From the NCBI GenBank assembly GCA_030549335.1, contig CM060193.1:56821146-56885145 (forward strand): a stretch of DNA of 64,000 nt, written 5' to 3'. The position numbers were made by a program, and so were the translations under genes. The first letter of the stretch is position 1; each line of letters begins with the position of its first letter. The notes beneath the pieces are model-generated. The model had not been told where the DNA came from. It did not search any database and saw nothing but the letters and a program-made list of their open reading frames with translations. Source of the stretch: Pontederia crassipes (taxonomy: Eukaryota; Streptophyta; Magnoliopsida; Commelinales; Pontederiaceae). Shown here piece by piece: positions 37,559 through 47,604 of the stretch.

Positions 37559-40000
37559 TGTAACACTCTCCAGAATCGCCCCTCCTGCCACGTAGACAAT
37601 TAGGTTGACTCCGAAAGCGCTACATTGCCTACTACACTATTGATCATGACTATTCAACAACATGCATACATGGCATGATATTATGAGAAAAGATAATTCA
37701 TGACTTTAATGCAGAAGTTCAATCGTCATAATATAAAGGCATAAATAAGTAATGTCGTCCATAGCAAAATGAGGAAGATCATAGTTTGCAACAAGTTCAA
37801 CAACTGGGAGGGGATTCAACAGGCGGAATAACATAGTATCTTTAAATAAGCGACAATGATTTAAACAGAATGCAATAGTGGGGACTTGAAGTAATATGTT
37901 AGTCATGTGCAGCACTCTTCAAGCCCTGTGCCCTCCAACATCTCGTCACGCTGAGTTCTCACCTGCAAAATCCCAATGCAGGGAAATCGAACACCCATGA
38001 GAAAAGATGCCCAGTACCATAGAAGTATAGACGACGAAATAAGGATCAATGATAAACATATAACCAATAGATCAGTAATGAACAATAATACACCATGGAT
38101 TCTATACATTGACTATAATGGTTCAATATATGTACTATGTTCTTTACTATAACTATACTTTGTCTTTACCGTTCTCTGTATTAACTTTACCATACCATGC
38201 TTTACTATACCATGTTCTATGCTTTACTTTACAATACCTTACTTTACATTGCTTTGCTGTGAATTGCACTACGTTTTTTACATTACTATGATATCCTTAA
38301 AGTTAATTATCCTATGCGAGCTCGACTTTATTAGATTGGGATGCCAAAGGTACCTCTCTGAATCTGTAAAGCCAATAAGCCCGTAATGGGAAGGGATGTG
38401 ACAATGCATCACCCATTTCGGAATGCAGGTGGGAGAGGACTTGCACCCCAGGAACAATGGTCATTTAAGAATATGTAGATTCACTGTCTCCTCAGTTAGC
38501 TACCTGTCCCTCTGGCTCAATACTATATTCTTTGGAGGAAGGAGTGTGACAATGCATCACCCTTCTTCGAGATACATGTGGAAGATGACTTGTGATATCA
38601 AGAATAGTGGTCATTGAAGACCAGTAGGTTCGCTGTCTTCTCAGCTAACTACCTGCCTCTCTCTATCCATATTGTGATATTTGTTCCGTACAATGGGGCG
38701 GTACATAGCGATCCCATGGCTTTATCTTTGCTTTACTTATCTTTATTTATCATGAAGTCTATGAATCAAGACCCAGATGGGCATTATGGTCTTTACAATA
38801 GGACTCAGCCAGTTATCGATGAACCAGTCCGAGTCTCCTATTAGAGTTCAAGAGTCTGACTCAGATCGGGTTAGAGTCCGACTCGGATCGAGTCATAGTG
38901 ATTCAAAATTTGTCTATGGGTTGGTTTGGTTGAACTAGTTAGCCTAAACCGATGGGTTCGACTGAACCAGACGATCTTAATCGGTTGGGTAAATTGGACC
39001 GGTCGACCGCTCTCTGGACCGGTCGACCGTTCCTTCTAGTTCGGTCGAGTCGATCCGGTCGACTTGGATCGGTCGACCATTCTTGGCAGGCCGGTCAATC
39101 GCTCTATGAGACCGTCGACCGACTTCTTTGTCAGAGATCCTATCAGATCGATCGACCGCACACATACGGCCGATCGACCGATCACTCTGTACATCTCTGG
39201 ATCGGTCGACCGTCTTGAGGAGCCGGTCGACCGATCGTCGGGGTCATGGGAACGCACAGTGCGCGAACAGTCGGTCGACTGTTCGGACGATCGGTTGACC
39301 GTCCGTAAGATTTGCTCCATCAGGCTGGCTACGGGATCGATCGACTACTACTGTAGGATCGGTCGACCGACAGCAACATGATAGTGCAAGTTGCATTGTC
39401 GGATCGGTCAATCGTTCCCTGAACCGGTCGACCGATACTCGCGATAAAATAGGGCCGCCAGTCATCTTTCACGATTCCGGCGGCCGTCCGATCGTTAGAT
39501 CACAACGATCCAAATACGAAAAATGATGATATGAGTAACAGGATCGCAATGGATCATTTCTACGCATCAATGGATCAACATTTCATCGTCTAGGGATTTA
39601 AAACGCTAAGGTACCTCTGTTTCGATCGTTGGAGTCCGCCGGCGAATTGTACGTCGATTCTGCGGTTGCCGGTCGTTCCTGGCCGATGCGGGAGGTGCGT
39701 CGGGTCCTTGTGAGCGTCGAAGGGGGTGTGTCGATGGGACGTGGATGCACGTCTGATCGCCTGCGTTCGTGTGCTCGTCGATCGCCGGAGAGATGAAGGA
39801 GAGGGAGAGGGAGAGGCGACGGTCGGCAGAAGTCCAAGGGGGGCGCGAAGGTCTCCTCGCGTCCCCTTTTATTGCATCGGCCGGCCGATTACAGGGCACG
39901 ATCAGGGGAGAAATTTTCTCCCTTGATCGGCCGTTGCCGCTCCTTCATCTTCCTTTTTTTTATTTATTTCCTTAATTGAATTAAAATTAGATACGTTACA
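37559..40000 (-). mobile_element. Solo LTR A, 2442 bp, with 5-bp target duplication
   Basis: It begins TGTAACACTC and ends GATACGTTACA, and is flanked by a perfect ACATA duplication (37554-37558 and 40001-40005). It is the inverted homologue of 47605-50146. The sense strand is inferred as minus by comparison with the LTR at 60565-62922, whose primer site fixes orientation. In sense direction it has an ATAAAAG box (39872-39867), a donor-like CAGAG|GTACC (gt at 39614-39613), a GGTCGACC word array, and an acceptor-like TTTTGCAG (ag at 37964-37963). Ty3/gypsy family; no internal region remains. Confidence 0.9.
38990..39440. repeat. GGTCGACC palindrome array in solo LTR A
   Basis: At least six exact GGTCGACCG words plus many near variants (CGGTCGACTG, GATCGATCGACC) are spaced irregularly over 450 bp. 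Open frames over it on both strands are by-products of the self-complementary repeat. Confidence 0.9.
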
Positions 40001-40005
40001 ACATA

Positions 40006-40312
40006 TATACGCGTAATATGTTTGCATATATATAAGAGCATACATCGGTAATATATAAACTGCAAAATTTTTGGCCACCGAGTAGGCTTCAAATCATGTG
40101 CTATATATCTATTAACTAACACAACAAACTTAACCATCACATACTAAAAATACAAAATGGTTTTTGCCAGCCTCCTCTCCGCATCAATTACCATGCACTA
40201 TATATTACATCACATGTTTCTGTGCTCCCTTCTCATCTCCATCTAACTACATCTTCTCTTTAATTATATCTGCTACCCTCCTCCTTTCCTCGCTGCCAAC
40301 AACATTTTGCCA
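40006..40312 (+). promoter_or_regulatory. Residual promoter/5' UTR of the fructokinase pseudogene
   Basis: About 310 bp lie between solo LTR A and the fructokinase ATG. A TATA-like CTATATATTAC at 40199 and a pyrimidine-rich leader precede the ATG at 40313. The LTR insertion therefore removed or displaced any upstream promoter elements beyond 310 bp. Confidence 0.4.
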
Positions 40313-41429
40313 TGGCCAACGCCAACCGCAGTGGTCTCATTGTCAGCTTCGGCGAGATGCTCATTGATTTCGTGCCCCCAGTCTCCGCCGTGTCCCTTGT
40401 ACAGGCTCCCGGCTCCATCAAGGCCCCCGGAGGTGCGCCTGCCAACGTAGCGTCGGGGGACGTGCCGCCTTCATGGGGAAGCTCGGCAATAACAAGTTTG
40501 ACCGCATGCTCTCTGCTATCCTCAGGAACAATGGCGTCGAAGACAGTGGTGTGTTGTTCGACATGGGTGCTCGGACTGCACTAGCGTTCGTGACGCTCAG
40601 GGCTGACGGTGAGCGTGAGTTCATGTTCTACCGTAACCCAAGTGCCGACATGCTGCTCACGGAGGCCGAGCTCAACCTGGACATCATATGAAGTGTAAGC
40701 GATTCATTGTATTCTTACTACTATTTTATCTAGTCATGTTATGTTATCTGTTTTGAATTCGACGTACATCCTTGCTAGATTTATGTCTGAACTAAATGGA
40801 ATTGTGTCATCAACTACAGGCTGCTGTTTTCCACTACGGGTCTATTAGCCAGATCACAGAACCCTGCTGCTCGACTCACTTGAAAGCCATGAAGGTGGCA
40901 AAAGAAGCAGGGGTGCTGCTCTGTTATGACCCAAACCTTTGGCTGCCATTGTGGCCCTCGCCAGAGTACGCACGCGAGCAGATCATGAGCATATGGGACA
41001 AGGCCGACGTCATCAAGGTCAGCGACGTTGAGCTCAAGTTCCTGACTGGACAGAACTCTGTCGATGACAAGGTGGTTCTCACCCTTTGGAGGCCTTAGTT
41101 CAAGCTTCTGCTGATAACCCTTGGAGAGAGAGGCTGCAAATACTTCACCAAGGTATTTATCACACATCTATTATGCATCATATCTAATCTCAACAATGGC
41201 AGCACGACAGAGTCATCCCCTCCTTCTTTTTCTCTACTAATTTTAGCTATATATATATGTATATTATATATAGCTCATAACAGTATTGTGGTTCCAAATA
41301 ATTCTCTTGTAGGATTTTAGAGGTGTCGTTGAAGGATTTGTAGTAGACACCGATGATACAACAAGCGCCGGTGATGCGTTTGTAGGTGCAATGCTTCTCA
41401 AGATAATTGAGGAAAAATCTGTGTTACAG
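40313..41429 (+). pseudogene. Fructokinase pseudogene (pfkB family), truncated by a retrotransposon
   Basis: The intact form would phosphorylate fructose in the cytosol or plastid. Exon 1 (40313-40694) reads [14 protein letters not shown] and the substrate motif GGAPANVA. It then loses roughly 15-20 bp, which shifts frame. The correct frame resumes at [10 protein letters not shown] (from about 40462) and continues through [10 protein letters not shown] and [16 protein letters not shown] to a TGA at 40689 where arginine is expected. Exon 2 (40820-41152) reads [23 protein letters not shown] and ADVIKVSD, with a TAG at 41096-41098. Exon 3 (41313-41429) carries DTDDTTSAGDAFVGAMLL. The catalytic aspartate remains but the usual DTTGAGDAF has Ser for the first Gly. 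The C-terminus (NACGA..TTKKGA region) is missing because the chromovirus-type LTR begins at 41433. Confidence 0.93.
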
Positions 41430-41432
41430 ACT

Positions 41433-41961
41433 TGTCACGGGGTCATTTTTCACTCAATTAATCCGTGCGGCGCCTAGACGTGCCCAATGTTTAGGGAGGC
41501 TCTTTTGAGTATTTTGCGGAAACTTACTTATGCCACTTTTCTGATGTCACAGTTTTTGGGACGCTTGGTCCGGAGCGGACGCTTCGGCGGAGGCATTTGT
41601 GAACAAACGTGCACCTAGGTAAAATGCTCGATCGCTTGTGACGGTTTGTGGGTTGCCACCTCACGTTTGAGGCATCGTGCTAAATAATGGAAAGCTTTGA
41701 AATCTTTGTTGAGTAATAGAATAATTACAAATGTTTTGGGGGAAGCTCTAGCAGTCTCCCTTTACTATACCTTAGGCTCGTGAGGTAGTTTTGCGACGTG
41801 TGATGTGGAGAATAAGCTAGGGGGTGCACTTTTCTGGAGTGCATATTACAAAACTTCTACTATCACACTTGAAAGTAAAACTAAGTACAAAAGTGAGTTG
41901 AAAAAGAAAAATACAAGGAAATAAGATAACTCGACGGTCCACGGGGAAAGCCCTCAGGACA
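41433..41961 (-). repeat. 3' LTR of the chromovirus-type element
   Basis: Complete copy with TG...CA ends, in direct repeat with 45325-45815. Shared blocks include CTTAGGCTCGTGAGGTAGTT and AATGGAAAGCTTTGAAATCT. Several substitutions separate the two copies, so the insertion is not very recent. Confidence 0.9.
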
Positions 41962-41978
41962 TTCTCCCCCACTCAAGT

Positions 41979-44900
41979 CAGTGACGTCCCTGGAGCTGCA
42001 GCTTCAAATTCTTCAATCTTTTGCTTGAACTGCCACAGTGTTACGGCTGTCTCCCAGCTTGTATCGGCGTCCGATCTTCCGCTCCATCGAATAAGATACT
42101 TCTTCTGATTCTTCGTGCGGACTGCGAGTACTTCTTCAACTTGATCAGTTAACTACTGACGGATGACCGACGGAGCGCGGTCTGAAACCTCACGCCCGAG
42201 ATCTTTAGGGTCTTCAACGAAAGGCTTGAACATGGAAGACATGTGTTGTTGCATTTGCGATGGGCGCTCAAGCTTGTAGGCCACCTTACCTTCCTTCTTC
42301 AGGATCTTGAATGGACCCTCGTAATGCCTAACGAGGTCCTTGTGCAAATTCTTCTCACGTAGCCGAAGATGTTGGACCAGCTTCATAAGGACCAAGTCTC
42401 CGACTTCAAAGTTGACGTTCCGTCGGGCAGTGTTTATCCACTTCTTCATGCACTTCGATGCCTTATGCAAACATGCCTAAGCCATATCATTCTGCTCGTG
42501 CCATTCCCTCGCCATGCGGTGAGCGGCGAGAACTTTGCCACCATAGGACGTGGCGATGGTGTGTAGAGTGAGAGGTTGCTGCCTTGTCACTATCTCTAAG
42601 GGACTCCAATTGGTCGACTCGCTCCAGTGCAGGTTGTAAGAGAATTGTGCGATGTCGAATAGCTTCGCCCAGTTCTTCTGATTGGCACTCACATAGTTTC
42701 GCAAGTAGATCTTCAAGATATAATTCACCCTCTTAGTTTGGCCGTCGATTTGGGGATGAAGTGATGTCGAGAAATACAGGTTGGAGCCCATCATCTTGAA
42801 TAGTTCCTTCCAAAAGTTGCCAACGAATCGCCCATCCTGATCGTTGACTATGCATTGTGGTAGGCCCCAATACTTCACTACATGCTTCATGAATAACTTT
42901 GTAGCTTTAGTGGCAAGACAACTTGTGGAGCCGACAATAAAGATGGCATACTTAGAGAACCGATCGACGACCACCATGATGGTACTTGCCCCTTCAGACT
43001 TGGGCAGACCCATGATGAAGTCTATGGAAACGTCTTTCCATGGTCGCTCTGGAATAGGAAGGGTTCCATAAGTCCGCCGGACGCTTGATTGAGATTCTTA
43101 TCATGCTGGCAAACAAGGCATGTATTCACAAAAGTTTCAACATTGTCCTCCATTCTTGGCCAGAAGTAGTTGTCCTTGATGAGTGCTAAAATGCGGCGGA
43201 TGCCCGAATGTCCCACCCACTTGAAGTCATGGCACTCTTGCTTAATGGCATGCCACAAGTTGTCGAATAGTGGAACGTAGATGCGACGTTCCTTGGTGAA
43301 GATCAACCCATCTTTCACTCAAAATCGGCATGTCTTTCCCTCCTTTGCTTGCTCCATTAGATTCTTCGTCGTGGGATCCGACTCCAATCCTTTCTTGATC
43401 CTTTCGATCAGGTCAACCTGAGAGGAACTCGTGGCCGCCAATTCTGCGTGTCGTCTGAAGGCGTCGACAATGACATTCATCTTGTCAGGCTTGTACTCTA
43501 GGACATAGTCGAACTCCGCCATGAAATCTTTCCACCTTGGTTGCTTTGGCGAAAGCTTCTTCTATTTCGAAGTAGCTTGTCGTGACATTGTTCGTCTTGA
43601 TGTGAAATCGCGACCAAAGAAGATAGTGCTGCCATGTCCTAAGACAGTAGATCACCGTAATTATCTCCTTCTCTTAAATGGCGTAGCCCCACTCTGTGTC
43701 GTTAAGTTTTTGACTCTCGAACGCCACGAGATACCCCTCCTGCATAGGAACTCCTCCGATAGCATAGTTATAAGCATTACCTCATAAGGCTTGGTGGGGG
43801 CAGGACGAGCACTGGTTCCTCTGTCATGACCCTCTTGAGGGTGTCGAACGCTTCTTGGCATGTAAGCGTTCATTCCCACTTCACATTCTTCCGGAGGAGA
43901 TTCGTCAAAAGAGTCATCACATGTGAATACTCCATGACGAGTCACGTCAGGCCAGGAACGAACGCATATCGGGAACTCGCCTGGATGGCTCCGACTCCAT
44001 GATGGCTCGAATCTTCGCGCCATCCATCTTCAGCTTGCCACTTCCGACGACATGTCCCAAGAAGTGCACTTCCGGTTGGGCGAAGGCACACTTCTCCCGC
44101 TTGACGTAGAGCTAATTTTGCCGCAACACTTTGAACACTTGCCGAATGTGCTCGATGTGCTTCTCCAAAGTGCAGCTGTAGATCATGACGTCGTTAAGAT
44201 AAACAACCATGAACCTGTGAAGGAATGCTTGCAATACCTTGTTCATGAGGGTGCAGAAGGCCGCCGGGACATTGATGAGGCCGAAAGGCATCACGAGGAA
44301 CTCGTAGGAGCCGTATCTTGTGATGCACGCACGTCTTCTGCACATCTTCTTTTGCGATCTGGACTTGTCAATAGTCCGAACAAAGATCCAACTTGCGTCG
44401 CCAAGTTGGTCGAACAAGTCCACCACCAAAGGAATGGGGTACTTGTTCTTCACTGTGAGCTTGTTGCCTGGTAATCGATACATATCCGGAAGGAACCGTC
44501 ATGCTTCTTTTGAAAGAGAATTGGAGCGCTATATGGAGACTTCGAGAGTCAAACATATCCTGCATCTAATAGTTCGGTGAGTTGCTTATGGAGTTCTGCT
44601 AGTTTCGGAGGGGCTAGTCGATAAGGGACTCCATGTGGGGGCTTCGATCTTGGGATCAAGTCAATGATATGATTCACTTCACGCTTCGGAGATAATTATT
44701 TTTGGGAGTTCCGAGGGCATGACATCCGCAAAGTTCTCAAGGGTCTCAAAAACTTTGGGAGGTGTTGGAGTGGAGGGTCCCGGATCTTCCAAGATGATAG
44801 TCGTAAGGAAGGTGTGCTCTTATTTGCGCAACCCCTTCGTCACTTGCATGACAGAGAGGATCTTCTGCTTAAGATCTCCTCCTGACCTCACGAGAACGTT

Positions 44901-45328
44901 TTAAGGATCCTTAGAGTTGAAGATGACCTTCTAATTGGTGAGCCGAATAACACATGCAGCAATGTGTCGCAAAAAAGAGATACCCGCCACCACTTCATAG
45001 TCATCCACTGGTGCCACCGTCACGTCGAAGCTTTCTAACCACTTGCCGATGCGAACCTTCACTCTAGGATAAATTCTTGTGGTCGAGATAGATTTCGCAT
45101 TCACCGTCTTAAACGTGGCCACTTCTGAAACGAAAAACTCCTATGCTCTCGTGTCAATGGGGGGTCGAAGACTTGCCCATTCAACTCGATGTCCATATAA
45201 AGTCGAGCAGTCGATGAGGAACCCTTTGAGGCGTTGACGACGCTGAGAACGTGCATCGAATTGAGACACACCTCCTCCTTCTCCTTCTCGTCAGGGTAAT
45301 ACATGGCGTTGATTGAACATTTAGGCAC
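41979..45328 (-). pseudogene. Chromovirus-type pol: protease, RT, RNase H, integrase, chromodomain (decayed)
   Basis: Order on the minus strand: protease (45328-44931, CSINAMYYPDEKEK..., later YEVVAGISFLRH); reverse transcriptase (44565-44023, YGSYEFLVMPFGLINVPAAF and YLNDVMIYS); RNase H/tail (43522-43319, FDYVLEYKPDKMNVIVDAF); integrase zinc finger (43318-43022, GHSGIRRIL, CLVCQHDKN); integrase core (43013-42477, VVVDRFSKYAIF and QIDGQTKRVNYIL); C-terminal GPF-type module (42470-42153, HYEGPFKILKKEGKVAYKL); and a chromodomain (about 42140-41985, KKYLIRWSGRSDADTSWE) behind a TAG. Several stops and shifts separate the modules. Two catalytic positions are changed: RT has YLND for YLDD, and integrase has Lys for the third acidic residue. 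Confidence 0.88.
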
Positions 45329-45815
45329 CTAGACGTGCTCAACATTTAGGCATGCTCTTTTGAGCGCTTTGCGGAAGCTTGCTTATGCCACTTTTTTGAT
45401 GCCATAGTTTTTGGAACGCTTGGTCCCGAGCGGACGCTTCGGTAGAGGCGTTTGTGAATATACATGCACCTAGACAAAACACTCGATCGCTTGGGACACT
45501 TTGTGTGTTGCCACCTCACATTTGAGGCATCGTGCTAAATAATGGAAAGCTTTGAAATCTTTGTTGAGTAATATAATAATTACAAAGGTTTTGGGGGAAG
45601 CTCTAGCAGTCTCCCTTTACTATACCTTAGGCTCGTGAGGTAGTTTTGCGACGTGTGATGTGGAGAACAAGCTAGGAGGTGCACTTTTCTGGATGCATAT
45701 TATAAAATTGCCACTATCACACTTGAAAATAAAATTAAGTACAAAAATGAGTTGAAAAAAGAAAATACAAAGAATTAAGATAACTCGGCGGTCCACGGGG
45801 AAATCCCCTGGGACA
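45325..45815 (-). repeat. 5' LTR of the chromovirus-type element, missing its inner end
   Basis: Matches 41470-41961 but starts abruptly at GGCACCTAGACGTG. The terminal ~36 bp that should contain TGTCACGGGG are replaced by protease-coding sequence. The outer end GGGACA at 45815 joins fructokinase exon-2 sequence. Confidence 0.88.
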
Positions 45816-45896
45816 CGCGAGCATATTATGAGCATATGGGACAAGGCCGACGTCATCAAGGTTAGCGACGTTGAGCTCGAGTTCCTGACTGGATAG
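45816..45896 (+). pseudogene. Second fructokinase exon-2 fragment
   Basis: 81 bp match 40973-41053 of the fructokinase pseudogene ([20 protein letters not shown]) with a few substitutions. They start exactly at the outer end of the 5' LTR and stop at ACTGGATAG, where the homologue reads ACTGGACAG. This is exon 2, not the exon-3 continuation expected if the retrotransposon had simply split one gene. Confidence 0.88.
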
Positions 45897-45897
45897 A

Positions 45898-46075
45898 AAT
45901 TTTTTCTTTTACTCACTAAGAATCTTCAGATGTTCAAAGTTACATATTAGTGCCAGACTAATTTGGAGTCGAAGTAAAAAAGTAGAACAATATTTTTCTG
46001 ATCAAATGATGACTCCAAGAGATTGATCCCGAAGCTATTAGCACATGTCGAATCATTTGGGACACAAAGTTTACA
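45898..46075 (+). repeat. Direct repeat, copy 2 (partner at 35745-35925)
   Basis: Carries the same AGTTACATATTAG / CTAATTTGGAGTCGAAGTAA / CGAATCATTTGGGACACAA blocks as 35745-35925. It follows immediately after the second fructokinase fragment. Confidence 0.85.
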
Positions 46076-47599
46076 TTAATGATAATGCATGTTACCAAAA
46101 GTTTATATTAATGATAATCTGTGCTGCAGGTAAACTCAAATAAAATATAGAGACAGATCTCCATCATATCCATATATGCAAAACAATGAAGAATATAGGC
46201 CTATATAGATTGTTTAAACATGTCCTATTCTCTGCTCAATGCATAGCACAAGCATAAGCACAAACACATTTTATTCTACTGACAATAAAGGCCATAGTTT
46301 CCTCAAAACGGGACTGGTGAAATTTTTTTAAGTTTGCTCCTGATTGTAGAGGCTTGAGCAACAACCATTGATGCACTCAACTGTTCACATGATAGTCAAA
46401 GAATCTCACATAGAAAAAAGAAGAACACAATACAAAACTGCCTATTTTATAAATAAATTGCATGAGCAGAGTTTTCTACCTTATTGCATTGTCTCTTCCT
46501 CTTGTTCTCACTCACTATTTGGGCAACATTTAAGCTCATTTGTGTAAACCTGCTTCAAAAAAGATAAGATTGAATTCTTCAACTACTTTGAGGCAGGATT
46601 GCTAGACTTATTGGCTTTATTGGATTTATCAATTTCCTAATTTTGAAGTGCATGTCTCAACTTTACCTAAGAGCTAGTTTGTGACTGTCTTAGAACCAAT
46701 TTGTCACTAGACAAGCTTTGTACTTTCATAAAGAACAATCAATCTTAATACTTTATCAATTACATTTTAATTTGAAATTAACAAGTAATATACATATATA
46801 TTATGGTGAGAGAGATAAATGATGAATTAGTATCAAAGGTAAGAATCACTGCTAAGAAGATAATTTTATTGATAACTTTATACATAGTCAGCTATTACAT
46901 CATGACAGTTAAACAATATTTGATCTATTGAGCATAATTGATCTGAATACTTTCTATTTTGCATCCTCTGTTTTCAATATTCCAAAATGAACATAAGAAA
47001 AAAAATATTCGTAGGCATGTATGCATCAAGAAGTGGTCTACATTTCAACTTGACAATCAGTAAAACATGAGAAGAAGAGAGTTTTTGCCTCATACTGTGA
47101 GATGCACGTCTACATTAGTTGCTTATTGGTAGCTATCATAGATGCTCTTGGTGTTGTTTCATTCACCAACCATTAATGAGAGGGAGAGAGATAGAGAGAG
47201 GGGGGGGGGGGGGGGGGGGGGGTACATTTGTGTATACTTGGTGGAAGGGCTTGTAGTATTCATAGAACTTGTTGGTGCTAGAACCTATGGACACTTGAGC
47301 ATCGCACAATACACACTAACTCATCAGCAGTCATCATGATCTCAGACCTCCTCTTGGAGTAAATCACCTATTTATTGATTGAAATTTTTAGAAAATATGA
47401 GGTCAAGCATTTCATCGAGCAGGTTGTAGACATGTTAGTAGATATGTAAGAAAAAGGCAAATTGTTCGCATGAGTTCAATTGATCGTTAGAGAGAGAGAG
47501 AGATTTTAAAATTTTACATTTGTAATAAAATTTTATCATTCAATTAGTTTATATAACAAACCTCACAAATAATTTATTATTAGTGATGTTTAACCGACA
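46076..47599. other. Intergenic DNA with G and GA tracts
   Basis: No coding region is supported. A 26-bp local duplication (AAAGTTTA.ATTAATGATAAT at about 46067 and 46099), a run of 23 Gs at 47200-47222 next to AGAGAG repeats, and a short (GA)n at 47491-47503 are present. Confidence 0.55.
47200..47222 (+). repeat. Poly-G tract
   Basis: 23 consecutive Gs follow a GAGA-rich stretch. The length may be unreliable; potential G-quadruplex. Confidence 0.9.
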
Positions 47600-47604
47600 T
47601 CACC

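Larger units (their letters stand above)
41433..45815 (-). mobile_element. Chromovirus-type Ty3/gypsy retrotransposon, gag-deleted
   Basis: Two direct LTR copies flank a minus-strand pol. The 3' LTR is 41433-41961 (TGTCACGGGG...CAGGACA, 529 bp). The 5' LTR is 45325-45815 and lacks the last ~36 bp of its sense end. A polypurine tract AGTGGGGGAGAA lies directly next to the 3' LTR (about 41975-41962 on the minus strand). The primer site, leader and gag are absent: protease sequence abuts the broken LTR at about 45325. No matching target duplication exists (AGACT at the left, CGCGA at the right). The flanks are different parts of fructokinase genes, so the element has been rearranged since insertion. 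Confidence 0.9.

Noticed and set aside
38990..39440. CRISPR-like repeat array
   Set aside because: Words are short, self-palindromic and irregularly spaced, within an LTR with target duplications in a plant genome.
38952..39465. Overlapping Arg/Asp/Ser-rich open frames on both strands
   Set aside because: Reading through the GGTCGACC palindrome array leaves few stops in any frame; the same occurs at 48362-48826.
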